Shown here one piece after another: positions 12,158 to 20,748 of a stretch of DNA of 64,000 nt. Numbering within the stretch: position 1 is the first letter of the stretch; each line of letters starts with the position of its first letter. Below the pieces are notes generated by a model. That model made no database searches and was not told where the DNA came from. It saw only the letters and a program-made list of their open reading frames with translations. The translations under genes and the position numbers were made by a program. This DNA comes from Brevundimonas mediterranea (GTDB lineage Bacteria; Pseudomonadota; Alphaproteobacteria; Caulobacterales; Caulobacteraceae): positions 124,001 to 188,000 of the forward strand of contig NZ_CP048751.1 in the NCBI RefSeq assembly GCF_011064825.1, in the 5' to 3' direction.

Positions 12158-13675
12158 TCAGAAGAAGCCCAGTTTGTCGGGGCTGTAGCTGACCAGCAGG
12201 TTCTTGGTCTGCTGATAGTGGTCCAGCATCATCCGGTGGTTCTCTCGCCCGATGCCGGACTTCTTGTAGCCGCCAAAGGCCGCATGCGCCGGGTACTGAT
12301 GATAGCAGTTGGTCCAGACCCGACCGGCCTGGATGGTACGACCCGCGCGATAGGCGGTGTTCATGTCGCGCGACCAAACCCCGGCGCCCAGGCCGTATTC
12401 GGTGTCATTGGCGATCTCCATCGCCTCTTCGAAGGTCTTGAAGGTGGTCACGGCCAGGACGGGACCGAAGATCTCCTCTTGGAAGACCCGCATGTCGTTG
12501 GTGCCCTTGAACACGGTCGGCTTGACGTAATAGCCGCCCGACAGGTCGTCCGGCAGCAGCGACTGTTCGCCGCCCGTCAGCACCTCGGCCCCCTCGTCCT
12601 TGCCGATCTGCAGATAGCTGAGAATCTTCTTCAGCTGCTGTTCCGACGCCTGGGCGCCGACCATGGTGGCCGGGTCCAGCGGGTCGCCCTGGACGATGGC
12701 CTCGACCCGGGCGATGGCCTTGGCGATGAAGGCCTCATAGATGTCTTCATGGATCAGGGCACGGCTCGGGCAGGTGCAGACCTCGCCCTGGTTCAGGGCG
12801 AACATGGCGAAGCCTTCCAGCGCCTTGTCCAGGAAGGCGTCGTCGGCGTCCATCACGTCCTTGAAGAAGATGTTCGGCGACTTGCCGCCCAGCTCCAGCG
12901 TCACCGGAATGATGTTCTTGGTCGCATACTCCATGATCTTCTGACCCACGGCGGTCGAGCCGGTGAAGGCGATCTTGGCGATGCGGGGGTTGGTGGCCAG
13001 CGGCTCGCCGACCTCGGCGCCCGTGCCGGATACGATGTTCAGCACGCCGGCCGGCAACAGGTCCTGGATCAGTTCGATCAGCAGCAGGATCGAGGCCGGG
13101 GTCTGTTCCGCCGGCTTCATCACGATGCAATTGCCCGCCGCCAGGGCCGGGGCGATTTTCCAGGTCGCCATCAGAATGGGGAAGTTCCACGGGATGATCT
13201 GGCCGACCACGCCCAGCGGCTCATGGAAATGATAGGCGACCGTGTCGTGATCCAGCTCCGAGATTCCGCCTTCCTGCGCGCGGATACAGCCGGCGAAATA
13301 GCGGAAATGGTCGATGGCCAGGGGGATGTCGGCCGCCAGGGTCTCGCGCACCGGCTTGCCGTTGTCCCAGGTCTCGGCCTCGGCCACGGCCTGAAGATTG
13401 GCTTCGATCCGGTCCGCGATCTTGTTCAGGATGACGGCGCGCTGAGCGACGCTGGTCTTGCCCCAGGCGTCCTTGGCGGCATGGGCGGCGTCCAGGGCCA
13501 GTTCGACGTCGGCCGCGTCCGATCGTGCGACTTCGCACAGGACGCGGCCGTTCACCGGGGAGGTGTTCTCGAAATAGCGGCCGTTGACCGGCGGGACCCA
13601 CTGGCCGCCGATGAAATTGTCATAGCGCGTCTTGAACTTGGGGGTCGCGGCGCGCGCGAATTCGGGTTTGGTCAT
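12158..13675 (-). CDS. Aldehyde dehydrogenase (AldB/ExaC type)
   Basis: 505-residue NAD(P)-dependent aldehyde dehydrogenase, close in length and sequence style to the acetaldehyde dehydrogenases that accompany alcohol dehydrogenases. Catalytic residues are Asn164 (PWNFP), Glu261 (LELGGKSPN) and the nucleophile Cys300 ([11 protein letters not shown]). AGGAGT precedes the ATG. It is the first gene after the GAF/Fis-type regulator, and a perfect inverted repeat lies 110-130 bases upstream, a good operator candidate. With adhP downstream it forms an ethanol-to-acetate module. Confidence 0.93.
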   Translation of the reverse strand: MTKPEFARAATPKFKTRYDNFIGGQWVPPVNGRYFENTSPVNGRVLCEVARSDAADVELALDAAHAAKDAWGKTSVAQRAVILNKIADRIEANLQAVAEAETWDNGKPVRETLAADIPLAIDHFRYFAGCIRAQEGGISELDHDTVAYHFHEPLGVVGQIIPWNFPILMATWKIAPALAAGNCIVMKPAEQTPASILLLIELIQDLLPAGVLNIVSGTGAEVGEPLATNPRIAKIAFTGSTAVGQKIMEYATKNIIPVTLELGGKSPNIFFKDVMDADDAFLDKALEGFAMFALNQGEVCTCPSRALIHEDIYEAFIAKAIARVEAIVQGDPLDPATMVGAQASEQQLKKILSYLQIGKDEGAEVLTGGEQSLLPDDLSGGYYVKPTVFKGTNDMRVFQEEIFGPVLAVTTFKTFEEAMEIANDTEYGLGAGVWSRDMNTAYRAGRTIQAGRVWTNCYHQYPAHAAFGGYKKSGIGRENHRMMLDHYQQTKNLLVSYSPDKLGFF

Positions 13676-13785
13676 GAAACACTCCTAACGTTCCCTCGGG
13701 CGTCGATTGCCGACGTCGTTGGAACGGGAAGCTCTGCCTGCCCCGGCCGATCCGCCAGACGGGCCGTTCATGGTGCAGCGCAAAC

Positions 13786-13805
13786 CTGTCGCACGCCTGC
13801 GACAG
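13786..13805. promoter_or_regulatory. Palindromic operator candidate for the GAF/Fis-type regulator
   Basis: CTGTCGCA, a 4-base spacer, then TGCGACAG: a perfect 8-bp inverted repeat between the regulator gene and the aldehyde dehydrogenase gene. The TGTCGC/GCGACA arms resemble sites described for AcoR-like regulators (established for related families; binding here is inference). No convincing -24/-12 sigma-54 promoter was seen downstream. Confidence 0.5.
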
Positions 13806-13810
13806 TCGGC

Positions 13811-14785
13811 TCAGTGAGGTTCGCGCGAAAGCCCCAGCCGGTGCAGCTTGCGGTGCAGGGTCGCACGGCTGATCCCCAGGGCCCGCGCGGCGGCCGAGAC
13901 ATTGCCCCCGCTGCGCGCCAGGGCGCGACGCACCGCCCCGCGCTCGGCCTCCAGCAGCTCCGTCTCGACACAGCCCGCCCCCAGGACCTCTGACGCCGCC
14001 AGTTGGGCCGCGATCCGCTCGTCGGTGATGGACAGGGCCAGGCGGGCCGCGCGGGTGGCGCCGATCACCAGGTCGTCCCGATCGACCGCCAGCAGGGCCG
14101 CCGTATTCCGCTCGACCGGATCCCCGGCCAGGACGATCCGCGCCTGGGAGAAGGCCTGACGAAAGGTCTGGGCCTCGATGGCCCGCGCCGCATCCGCCAC
14201 GGCCGCCGCGATCAGGCCCAGCACGCCCGCGGTCGCATCGGCCCGGCAGGACGAGACGTCCAGCAGACCGGCGAGGCGTCCCAGATGATCGTGGATCGGA
14301 TGGCTGGTGCAGCTCAGGGCCGTGTTGCGGGTATGGAAATGCTGGTCCCGATGGATGGTCAGGGGCCGGTGTTCCGCCAGGGCCGTGCCGATGCCGTTGG
14401 TGCCCTCGACCGCCTCGGACCATATGGCGCCGGGCCATAGCCCCCAGCGGCGAAAGATGTCGTCATCCGCCGCCGCGCCCCGGCGCTCCAGCGGCACCCC
14501 GTCGGCATTGGTCAGCAGGATGCAGCAGCCGGTGTCGCCGACGGCCAGGAACAGCCGATCCAGCACCCCTTGCGCCGCCCGCGTCATCGGCTCCATGGCC
14601 TGGCGCGCCTCATGCAGTTGCGCCTCGGTCAGGGTCTGGGGACGGCCGCCGTCCTCGGGATCCAGGCCGTACAGCGACATGGACCGACGCCAGGATGCGG
14701 CCAGGGCCGAACGCGCCGGCTCGGCGCCGTTGTCGAGCGCCTGTTTGATCAGGCTTCCGTGATCGTTTCCTGGCCGATCGCCCAT
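13811..14785 (-). CDS. GAF-domain, Fis-type HTH regulator (AcoR-like, no AAA+ domain)
   Basis: 324 residues from the ATG at 14785, preceded by GGGAGA; the longer in-frame reading to 14833 lacks a ribosome-binding site. The N-terminal two thirds resemble the GAF sensor part of AcoR-type activators (NADGVPLERRG, WSEAVEGTNGIGTALAE, TSHPIHDHLGRLAG). The C-terminus is a Fis-type helix-turn-helix (SGGNVSAAARALGISRATLHRKL). The central AAA+ sigma-54 activation domain (GAFTGA) is missing, so it cannot remodel sigma-54 polymerase and should act as a simple activator or repressor. It lies directly upstream of the aldehyde and alcohol dehydrogenase genes, its likely targets. Confidence 0.82.
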   Translation of the reverse strand: MGDRPGNDHGSLIKQALDNGAEPARSALAASWRRSMSLYGLDPEDGGRPQTLTEAQLHEARQAMEPMTRAAQGVLDRLFLAVGDTGCCILLTNADGVPLERRGAAADDDIFRRWGLWPGAIWSEAVEGTNGIGTALAEHRPLTIHRDQHFHTRNTALSCTSHPIHDHLGRLAGLLDVSSCRADATAGVLGLIAAAVADAARAIEAQTFRQAFSQARIVLAGDPVERNTAALLAVDRDDLVIGATRAARLALSITDERIAAQLAASEVLGAGCVETELLEAERGAVRRALARSGGNVSAAARALGISRATLHRKLHRLGLSREPH

Positions 14786-14988
14786 GGTGTCTCCCAAGGC
14801 TTGTTTCGCCAGATCAGACGCTTGCCGCGCCACAAGGTCAAGGCGACCCGGCTGAACGCCACGAAAGCTTCCCTAAGGTCCGGTTTTCATTGGCGATAGG
14901 GGATCAGTTCAGCCTTGTTTTGAACCGAAACCCGGATCACCCTGCATATCAACGGGTCGCCGAACCGGCCCGAGAAAAGGGAACGACC

Positions 14989-15411
14989 ATGAAGACCAAG
15001 ATCATGCTGGCCGCCGCCGCCCTGGCGGCTGCGCTCGCCTCTCCCGCCCTGGCCGCGGATCCGACCGGCCTGTGGCAGACCCCGACCAACGGCGGCCAGG
15101 TGCGGATCGCCCGTTGCGGCCAGGCCCTGTGTGGAACCCTGGTGACGTCGAACCATATCCGGGCGGACGCCGACGTCCGGGACGAGCATAATCGCGACAC
15201 CGCCCTGCGTAGCCGCACCCTGCGGAACCTGCCGATGCTGACCGGCTTCACCGGCGGCCCGACCGAATGGCGCAACGGCTCGGTCTATAACCCGGCCGAC
15301 GGCCGCACCTATCGCGGCACCATCACCATGACCAACGACAACAGCCTGAACCTGCGCGGCTGTGTCGTCGCCCCCCTGTGCAAGACCCAGACCTGGACCC
15401 GCATCCAGTAG
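14989..15411 (+). CDS. DUF2147 family secreted protein
   Basis: 140 residues from the ATG at 14989, preceded by AAAAGGGAAC. The signal peptide (residues 1-22, ending SPALAAD) indicates export. The mature part has DUF2147 features: an initial GLWQTP segment, a Cys pair in RCGQALCGTLV, VYNPADGRTYRGTIT, and a final RGCVVAPLCKTQTWTRI. Family members are small periplasmic lipocalin-like proteins of unknown function. It appears to be a single-gene unit ended by the terminator that follows. Confidence 0.85.
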   Translation: MKTKIMLAAAALAAALASPALAADPTGLWQTPTNGGQVRIARCGQALCGTLVTSNHIRADADVRDEHNRDTALRSRTLRNLPMLTGFTGGPTEWRNGSVYNPADGRTYRGTITMTNDNSLNLRGCVVAPLCKTQTWTRIQ

Positions 15412-15429
15412 GCCCGACCCAGACAGACG

Positions 15430-15463
15430 AAGGCCCGGCCGGATCGCTCCGGCCGGGCCTTTT
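15430..15463 (+). terminator. Rho-independent terminator
   Basis: A 13-bp GC-rich stem (AGGCCCGGCCGGA with its complement), a TCGC loop, and TTTT after the stem. It ends the DUF2147 gene. The opposite strand also has short A/T tracts, so it may serve the convergent aldo/keto reductase gene too. Confidence 0.85.
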
Positions 15464-15511
15464 CATGCCTGCCGTCAGGCTTGACGGATCGGCCTCGGGC
15501 GGCCTGCGCCC

Positions 15512-16498
15512 CTAGCGGTTCAGGGCCGCCCGCGCCGCCTCGGCGTAGCGGTGGCCCACGGCCGCGCCCCTGGGGAAGACCGCGTCGATGCGCGCCAGGT
15601 CTTCCGGCGTCAGGACGATGTCCGTCGCGGCGGCGTTCTGTTCCAGAGTAGCGATGCGGCGGGTGCCGGGGATCGGAACCAGATCCTCGCCCTGGGCCAG
15701 GACCCAGGCCAGGGCCAGTTGGGCGGCGGTCACGCCCTTGTCGGCGGCGATGGCCTTCACCGCCTCGACCAGATCCAGGTTCTTCTGGAAATTCTCACCC
15801 ATGAAACGCGGATTGGTGCGGCGGAAGTCGTCCGCCTCCAGATCGTCGATGGACTTGATGTCGCCGGACAGGAAGCCCCGACCTAACGGGCTGTAGGGCA
15901 CGAAGCCGATGCCCAGTTCCCGCACGACCGCGAACAGTTCGTCTTCCGGGTCCCGCGTCCACAGCGAATATTCGGTTTGCAGGGCGGTGATCGGATGGGT
16001 CGCATGGGCCTTGCGCAGGGTGTCCGGCGCGGCCTCGGACAGGCCCAGGAAGCGGACCTTGCCCTCCTTGACGAGCTCCGCCATCGCCCCGACCGTCTCT
16101 TCGATCGGCGTGTCGGGATCGACCCGATGCAGATAATACAGATCGACGTGATCGACGCCGAGACGCTGAAGACTGCCCTCGATGGCGCGGCGGACATTGG
16201 CCGGACTGCCGTCGACCAACAACTTGGAACGATCAGCGTTGTAATTGATGCCGAACTTGGTGGCGATGAAGGCCTGATCGCGCCGGTCCTTCAACGCCTT
16301 GCCGACCAGGACCTCATTGGTGTGCGGGCCGTACATCTCGGCCGTGTCGAACAGGGTGACGCCCAGGTCGAGGGCGCGGTGGATGACGGATATGGACTGG
16401 CCCTCGTCCGCGCCGCCGTAGAAGGCGCTCATGCCCATGCAGCCCAGGCCTATGGCCGAAACCTCGGGACCGTTCAGGCCCAACTTGCGCGTCTTCAT
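15512..16498 (-). CDS. Aldo/keto reductase
   Basis: 328-residue NADPH-dependent oxidoreductase with a (beta/alpha)8 fold. The catalytic tetrad is visible: Asp51 and Tyr56 (DTAEMYG), Lys81 (ATKFG) and His124 (YYLHRVD). The C-terminal coenzyme-binding motif IPGTRR follows the usual pattern of the YajO/AKR13-like group. The physiological carbonyl substrate cannot be deduced. It is a single gene facing the DUF2147 gene. Confidence 0.9.
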   Translation of the reverse strand: MKTRKLGLNGPEVSAIGLGCMGMSAFYGGADEGQSISVIHRALDLGVTLFDTAEMYGPHTNEVLVGKALKDRRDQAFIATKFGINYNADRSKLLVDGSPANVRRAIEGSLQRLGVDHVDLYYLHRVDPDTPIEETVGAMAELVKEGKVRFLGLSEAAPDTLRKAHATHPITALQTEYSLWTRDPEDELFAVVRELGIGFVPYSPLGRGFLSGDIKSIDDLEADDFRRTNPRFMGENFQKNLDLVEAVKAIAADKGVTAAQLALAWVLAQGEDLVPIPGTRRIATLEQNAAATDIVLTPEDLARIDAVFPRGAAVGHRYAEAARAALNR

Positions 16499-16599
16499 CT
16501 GCGCTCTCCTGTCGATGTGGGGGATCAGCGTTCAAAGACGCCGACGATCAGGAGATGGTCACTGCAGCGGCGGGCCGCAAGCCCGGCCGCGCTGCGCGA

Positions 16600-16676
16600 T
16601 GGTACCGCCTCTCAGGCTTGAACTGAGGACCTCCGGTTCCACAAACCGGCGCTCTAACCAACTGAGCTAAGGCGGC
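16600..16676 (-). tRNA. tRNA-His (anticodon GTG)
   Basis: 77 nt with encoded CCA. Anticodon stem CCGGT/ACCGG holds loop TTGTGGA, anticodon GTG. The acceptor stem starts at G1, which faces T72, followed by discriminator A73. There is no sign of a G-1:C73 pair, the usual histidine identity element. This fits the unusual tRNA-His of alphaproteobacteria. Confidence 0.95.
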
Positions 16677-16750
16677 CCGCGCGTCGCGAGGCGCGTTCTC
16701 TACCGGGACTGCGGCAGGGGATCAAGGCGTCGTTGCGCCTGACGCAAAGA

Positions 16751-16780
16751 AAAACGCCCCGGCCGAAACCGGGGCGTTCT
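16751..16780 (-). terminator. Terminator of the exbB-exbD-tonB operon
   Basis: A 10-bp stem (AACGCCCCGG/CCGGGGCGTT) with a 6-base loop, followed on the minus strand by a run of T. It lies 22 bases past the tonB stop codon. Confidence 0.85.
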
Positions 16781-16802
16781 GTCTTGTCTAACTCGGCTTC
16801 GC

Positions 16803-17516
16803 CTACTGGAGACGGAAGCGAACCGTAAAGCGAGCCTGACCGCCTTGAGCCACACCGTCAACGGTGCCGGGCGAGAACCGCGCCGACCGCATGGAGCGGA
16901 GAGCGGCCTGGCCGAAGCCAGCGCCGGACGGCGTTTCCGAAACTACGCTGCAGTTCGTCGGCGTGCCATTGGCGGCGACGGTGCAGAGCAGGGTCACGGT
17001 GCCGCCTTCGATACCGCGCTCCTGAGCACGCTCAGGGAACTCGGGTTGAGGCTGACGCGACCAAGCAACGCTGGTCACCACCGCAGGACGAGCCGGGGCC
17101 GGCGGCGCCGGAGGCGGCGGCGGTCCAGGAATGTTCACGGGCGGACCCGTGTACTCGACCCGGTCTTCCTTCTTCGTCGGCGTGATGTTCACCGGCGGAG
17201 GAGGCGTCACGTTCGGAACCGGAGCCGGCACCCGCACCTGAAGCTTGGGCGGAGGCGGCGTATCCGTCGGCGGGGGCGGCGGGGGCGGAGGGGGCGGAGG
17301 CGGCGGAACCGGCTCGACCAACTCGACCTCGACAGACTCGTCGACGTAGTTGAACTCCTTGAGTTTGAACTTCGACTGCTGAAGGAAGAAGATCAGCAGG
17401 GCGAACAGGAGGGTGACGATCAGAAGGCAGACGATCAGGACGGGGTAGGAAACCCCCATGAAGCCCTTCTTCTTGGGTACGTCGTAACGACTGCGATGAT
17501 ATGCGACGTCTGTCAT
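16803..17516 (-). CDS. tonB: Energy transducer TonB
   Basis: 237 residues. A single N-terminal membrane anchor (about residues 23-47) is followed by a long Pro-rich periplasmic spacer (nine or more consecutive prolines twice, then PxP repeats) and a C-terminal TonB domain (about 150-237; PEFPERAQERGIEGGTV, FSPGTVDG). It carries proton-motive energy from ExbB/ExbD to the outer-membrane receptors, three of which are encoded in this window. It is the last gene of an exbB-exbD-tonB operon, 14 bases after exbD. Confidence 0.93.
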   Translation of the reverse strand: MTDVAYHRSRYDVPKKKGFMGVSYPVLIVCLLIVTLLFALLIFFLQQSKFKLKEFNYVDESVEVELVEPVPPPPPPPPPPPPPTDTPPPPKLQVRVPAPVPNVTPPPPVNITPTKKEDRVEYTGPPVNIPGPPPPPAPPAPARPAVVTSVAWSRQPQPEFPERAQERGIEGGTVTLLCTVAANGTPTNCSVVSETPSGAGFGQAALRSMRSARFSPGTVDGVAQGGQARFTVRFRLQ

Positions 17517-17530
17517 TCTATCTCCGCACT

Positions 17531-17965
17531 CTAGCTCGTCGCCTGGTCTTCGCCGACCAGTGCAACGCTGTAGAAGCCGTTATCCTGCAAAGCGTTCATG
17601 ACCTGCATGAAATCACCATAGCGGGTGTTTTGGTCGCCCCGAATGAAGATCCGCTCATCGGCCGGGTTCCGGGATCCGATCTGCTTCAGCAGATCTTCGC
17701 CCAGAGAGCCGACGCTGGTCGGGAAGTCGCCCACAAAGACGTCGCCGTCGTTCTGGATCGAAATATAGACCGGCTTGGGCGGGTTCGGAGCCGCCTTAGC
17801 GACGGCGATTGGCAACTCGACCGGCACCGACACGGAAGCGAGCGGAGCCGCGACCATGAAGATGATGAGGAGGACCAACATGATGTCAACGAAAGGCGTG
17901 ACGTTGATATCGCTGTTGGCCTCGACCTTGTTGCCGCCGCCGCCCGATTTAATCTTGGCGGCCAT
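17531..17965 (-). CDS. exbD: Biopolymer transport protein ExbD
   Basis: 144 residues. One transmembrane helix near residues 24-44 carries the proton-path aspartate in TPFVDIML, followed by a periplasmic domain. It forms the proton-driven motor with ExbB to energise TonB. It lies 5 bases after exbB and 14 before tonB, clearly one transcription unit. Confidence 0.93.
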   Translation of the reverse strand: MAAKIKSGGGGNKVEANSDINVTPFVDIMLVLLIIFMVAAPLASVSVPVELPIAVAKAAPNPPKPVYISIQNDGDVFVGDFPTSVGSLGEDLLKQIGSRNPADERIFIRGDQNTRYGDFMQVMNALQDNGFYSVALVGEDQATS

Positions 17966-17970
17966 CCGTC

Positions 17971-18858
17971 TTACGCCCCCTTGTCGAGCTGACGCGAGAT
18001 GCCGTTCAGCAGCTCGGCGGCGAAACCATCGGCGCGGGTGCCGTAGGCGGCGATGCGCGTGTTGAAGTAGTTATAGAAGACAACGGCCGGGATAGCGGCG
18101 AACAGGCCGATACCGGTGGCCAGCAGGGCCTCGGCGATACCCGGAGCAACGACGGCCAGGTTGGTCGTGTTGGATTCCGCGATGCCGATGAAGGAGTTCA
18201 TGATGCCGTAAACGGTGCCGAACAGACCGACGAACGGACCGATCGAGCCGACCGAAGCCAGGAACTGCTGGCCGCCCGACAGGCGCAGGGCCAGACCGGA
18301 TTGAACGGCGGCGACGGCGGCCTGGGCGCGGCCCAGGGCCGAGTCGAGGTGATCGCCGGTGACCGAGAGACCGGCCTGACGCGACATTTCGACTTCTTCG
18401 GTCGCCGCAGCGGCCATGTCGGCCAGCGGGTTGCCGTCGAACTCTTCTTGCGTCGAGACGGCGCGCATGTCCGCGATGGTGCGGGCGCCGCGGAAGTTTT
18501 CGAGGAAGTTGTCGGTCTTGCGGTTCAGCGCGCCAAACTCGAACAGTTTGATGAGCAGCAGGGTCCAGGACAGGATCGAGGCCAGCAGCAGGCCGATCAT
18601 GACGACCTTAACGATGACGGTCGCTTCCATGAACATGGAGATCGGGGTGATGCCGGCGCCGTGTCCGCCGCCGACGGACTCGTTCATGGTTTGCGGGTTG
18701 GCCGCGTCGGCGGCCGGAGCCATCGCCGTCGGGGCTGCTGCGGGTGCAGCGGCCGGGGTCGGCTCGGCCGGGGCCTGGGCCAGGACCGGCGAGCTCGCCA
18801 TCAGCACGGCGGCGCCGGCCATGGCGAGAAGGATGTTCGTCTTTTTGCTGTTCAGCAT
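17971..18858 (-). CDS. exbB: ExbB/TolQ/MotA family proton-channel protein
   Basis: 295 residues from the ATG at 18858. An in-frame upstream extension to 18897 is dismissed because residues 1-28 from 18858 form a clean signal peptide ending in VLAQ. An Ala/Pro-rich linker (30-65) precedes three transmembrane helices of the MotA/TolQ/ExbB domain, including the FVGLFGTVYGIM motif. The cleavable signal plus linker is the longer ExbB type seen in many alphaproteobacteria. It is the first gene of the TonB energising operon. About 550 bases of non-coding DNA lie upstream and should hold the promoter. Confidence 0.92.
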   Translation of the reverse strand: MLNSKKTNILLAMAGAAVLMASSPVLAQAPAEPTPAAAPAAAPTAMAPAADAANPQTMNESVGGGHGAGITPISMFMEATVIVKVVMIGLLLASILSWTLLLIKLFEFGALNRKTDNFLENFRGARTIADMRAVSTQEEFDGNPLADMAAAATEEVEMSRQAGLSVTGDHLDSALGRAQAAVAAVQSGLALRLSGGQQFLASVGSIGPFVGLFGTVYGIMNSFIGIAESNTTNLAVVAPGIAEALLATGIGLFAAIPAVVFYNYFNTRIAAYGTRADGFAAELLNGISRQLDKGA

Positions 18859-19407
18859 AATTCGCCAGTTCCTGCTTGGTCTGACTCGTGGAACCAAAGG
18901 TGCGGCCGTGTCAAAGAGCCGCCCCCCAACCTGAAAATGTTTCCTTCAACGCCCCGCGTCCCATCGGGATCATCCAGGCGCTGAATTCTTTGATGGAGAC
19001 GCATCCGGTTTCCCGCACCGCCCCCGTATTCGAACCGCCGGAGAACACGTCTCCTAAGAATCCGTCTGACGCCTTTGTGGGAGGACGTCCTACCCCCTTT
19101 GGCGAACCCTTACCGGAGCGTCAAGGGAGAACAGCCGGATTTCACCCGCCGGGCGAAGTTCGAGCAAGTCTTGCTCCTTTCGACCGCCAGCAGGCCGGAA
19201 AGCGACACTTTTGTGATGATTTCACCGCGATTAGCGCAAGCTTGTTCGAAAGCCATAATCCGGAGGAGTTTTTTACTCCTCTGAGAGCGTTTCTCAGATC
19301 ATCCGCCCCCAAAGCAGTCGATCAGCATCGTTTCAGATGACGTCGTTCCATGGAACGGGACGCTTAGGCTTGGTCATTTCAGGGAAGGTCGGCGCGCCGA
19401 CGAAAGA
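18859..19407. other. 549-base intergenic region upstream of exbB
   Basis: No convincing gene. Plus-strand open frames here have no ribosome-binding site or recognisable domain. Two adjacent hairpins at 19263-19297 are the only clear structure. The region presumably carries the exbB promoter on the minus strand; I could not identify a Fur-like operator with confidence. Confidence 0.5.
19263..19297. other. Two back-to-back hairpins in intergenic DNA
   Basis: GAGGAGT-TTTTT-ACTCCTC (7-bp stem) directly abuts CTGAGA-GCGTT-TCTCAG (6-bp stem), sharing one base. It lies about 400 bases upstream of exbB and 110 bases past the 3' end of tRNA-Phe in that gene's reading direction. It could be part of a small RNA or a terminator pair; no T-run on the plus strand. 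Confidence 0.4.
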
Positions 19408-19483
19408 TGGTGCCTGGAGGCGGGTTCGAACCACCGACACGCGGATTTTCAATCCGCTGCTCTACCAGCTGAGCTATCCAGGC
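19408..19483 (-). tRNA. tRNA-Phe (anticodon GAA)
   Basis: 76 nt with encoded CCA. Acceptor GCCTGGA/TCCAGGC, anticodon stem GCGGA/TCCGC with loop TTGAAAA, and a standard T-loop GGTTCGAA. All arms pair normally. Confidence 0.97.
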
Positions 19484-19546
19484 GCCGACGCGGCGTCGCG
19501 AGAGGCGGGTCTATAGGCGAGCCGTTTCCGCCTGTCCAGCGTCGTT

Positions 19547-19711
19547 TCAGTCCTTTTCGCCATCATCTTCGGCGCCCTCGTCCAGGGCGGCCGGGATGGC
19601 GTAGCCGCCCGTGAACCAGCGCTGCAGATCCACTTCCGAGCAGCGGCGCGAGCAGAACGGCTTGTACTTGGGATCGGCGTCGGCCTTGCGGCAGATCGGG
19701 CAGGTGCTCAT
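19547..19711 (-). CDS. yacG: YacG-type zinc-ribbon protein (DNA gyrase inhibitor family)
   Basis: 54 residues, beginning MSTCPICRKADAD. It has the four zinc-binding cysteines of YacG (CPIC near the start, CSRRC at about 20-24) and the family motif DLQRWFTGGYAIP. In E. coli YacG inhibits DNA gyrase by binding GyrB; whether it does so here is unproven. The start codon overlaps the stop of the RNase G-like gene (ATGA), so they are translationally coupled. Confidence 0.9.
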   Translation of the reverse strand: MSTCPICRKADADPKYKPFCSRRCSEVDLQRWFTGGYAIPAALDEGAEDDGEKD

Positions 19712-20748
19712 CGATCAGGTCCTTCGATACGTCCACACCCGCGCCGCACATCGGCGTCGGCCCTCACCGAGGCGCGCGGCCCCATCCGGGCGGCCAGGGG
19801 GCCAAGAAGCGCGGCCTCGTCCGGCGCACAGCGCGCGACGACGCGCGCAGACCGGGTGTCGGACAACAGTCGTCGGCGCAGCGCCCGGGCCAGGGCCAGG
19901 ACTTCAGTCTGGACCGACGGCCGGCGGCCGGCCTCGAACAGGATCTCTTCTATAGGGGTCCGCCGCCAGGGCAGCGACATCTGCAACAGGCCGAACCGGC
20001 TGATCGGGCCGAACACGGCCTGGGGTTCGTGGGAGAAGGCCGCGCGGGCCGCCTTGTCCCCGGCGGCCGCGTCCTCCGCATCGCCGACCAGGTCGACGAC
20101 GATCAGCCCGCCCCAGTTCCGCAGGCTGATCAGCCGCGCGGCCTGGTTCAGCCCCAGGCGATTCGCCGCCGCCCGCGCCTGTTTCGGATCACGCCCCGTC
20201 CCGGCCGTATGATCAATGTCGACGGCGATCAGGGCGCGGGTGCGTTCGATGGCGAGGTCGACGCCGTGGGAGTTGAAGACATGGCGGGACGCCAGAGCCT
20301 CTTCCTCCGCCTCCGTCACCGCGTCGATGGCGGCGAGGCCCGTGGTCAAGCCCCCGCCTCCGGCGAGGTCCCGCAGCTGGGCGGCGATGCTGGGCGCGGC
20401 CTCCAGCAGGCGGGGCGCCCCCTCCCCCGGCCCAAGGCGGCGCAGAACCGCGCCCTTGCCGGCGCGCGGCTCGGCGACGACCGTCGCCTCCAGCCGTTCG
20501 CCCTGGGTCAGACGTTCATTGCGATGGAAGGGCAGAAAGGCCGGCGCGCCGGCGCCCAGATCGACGAAGGCGCCGCGCAGGCCGGGATTGATCTCGGTCA
20601 CCCGGCCGACGGACCGTGCGCCCAGGCGATGCTGGGGCAGATCGCCGTCACGATGGATCAGCAGATGAGTATAGCGGCCGTCACGCAGGACCGCGCCGCG
20701 GGTCTCGCCCGGCGCCTCGTCGAGGAAGACCTCGATCTCGCCGCTCAT
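19708..20748 (-). CDS. Short RNase E/G family protein
   Basis: 346 residues against about 490 for E. coli RNase G. It has an S1-like N-terminal part (GRVTEINPGLRGAFVDLG) and the catalytic core with the two metal-binding aspartates (in IAVDIDHTAG and LIVVDLVGD). The CPxCxGxG zinc-link that tetramerises classical RNase E/G is not visible. It sits between maf and yacG with ATGA overlaps at both ends. It is probably an RNA-processing accessory enzyme, with the main RNase E encoded elsewhere (inference). Confidence 0.85.
   Translation of the reverse strand: MSGEIEVFLDEAPGETRGAVLRDGRYTHLLIHRDGDLPQHRLGARSVGRVTEINPGLRGAFVDLGAGAPAFLPFHRNERLTQGERLEATVVAEPRAGKGAVLRRLGPGEGAPRLLEAAPSIAAQLRDLAGGGGLTTGLAAIDAVTEAEEEALASRHVFNSHGVDLAIERTRALIAVDIDHTAGTGRDPKQARAAANRLGLNQAARLISLRNWGGLIVVDLVGDAEDAAAGDKAARAAFSHEPQAVFGPISRFGLLQMSLPWRRTPIEEILFEAGRRPSVQTEVLALARALRRRLLSDTRSARVVARCAPDEAALLGPLAARMGPRASVRADADVRRGCGRIEGPDR

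Noticed and set aside
18888..19340. Plus-strand frame in the exbB upstream region
   Set aside because: No ribosome-binding site, no family, and it runs through the two hairpins.
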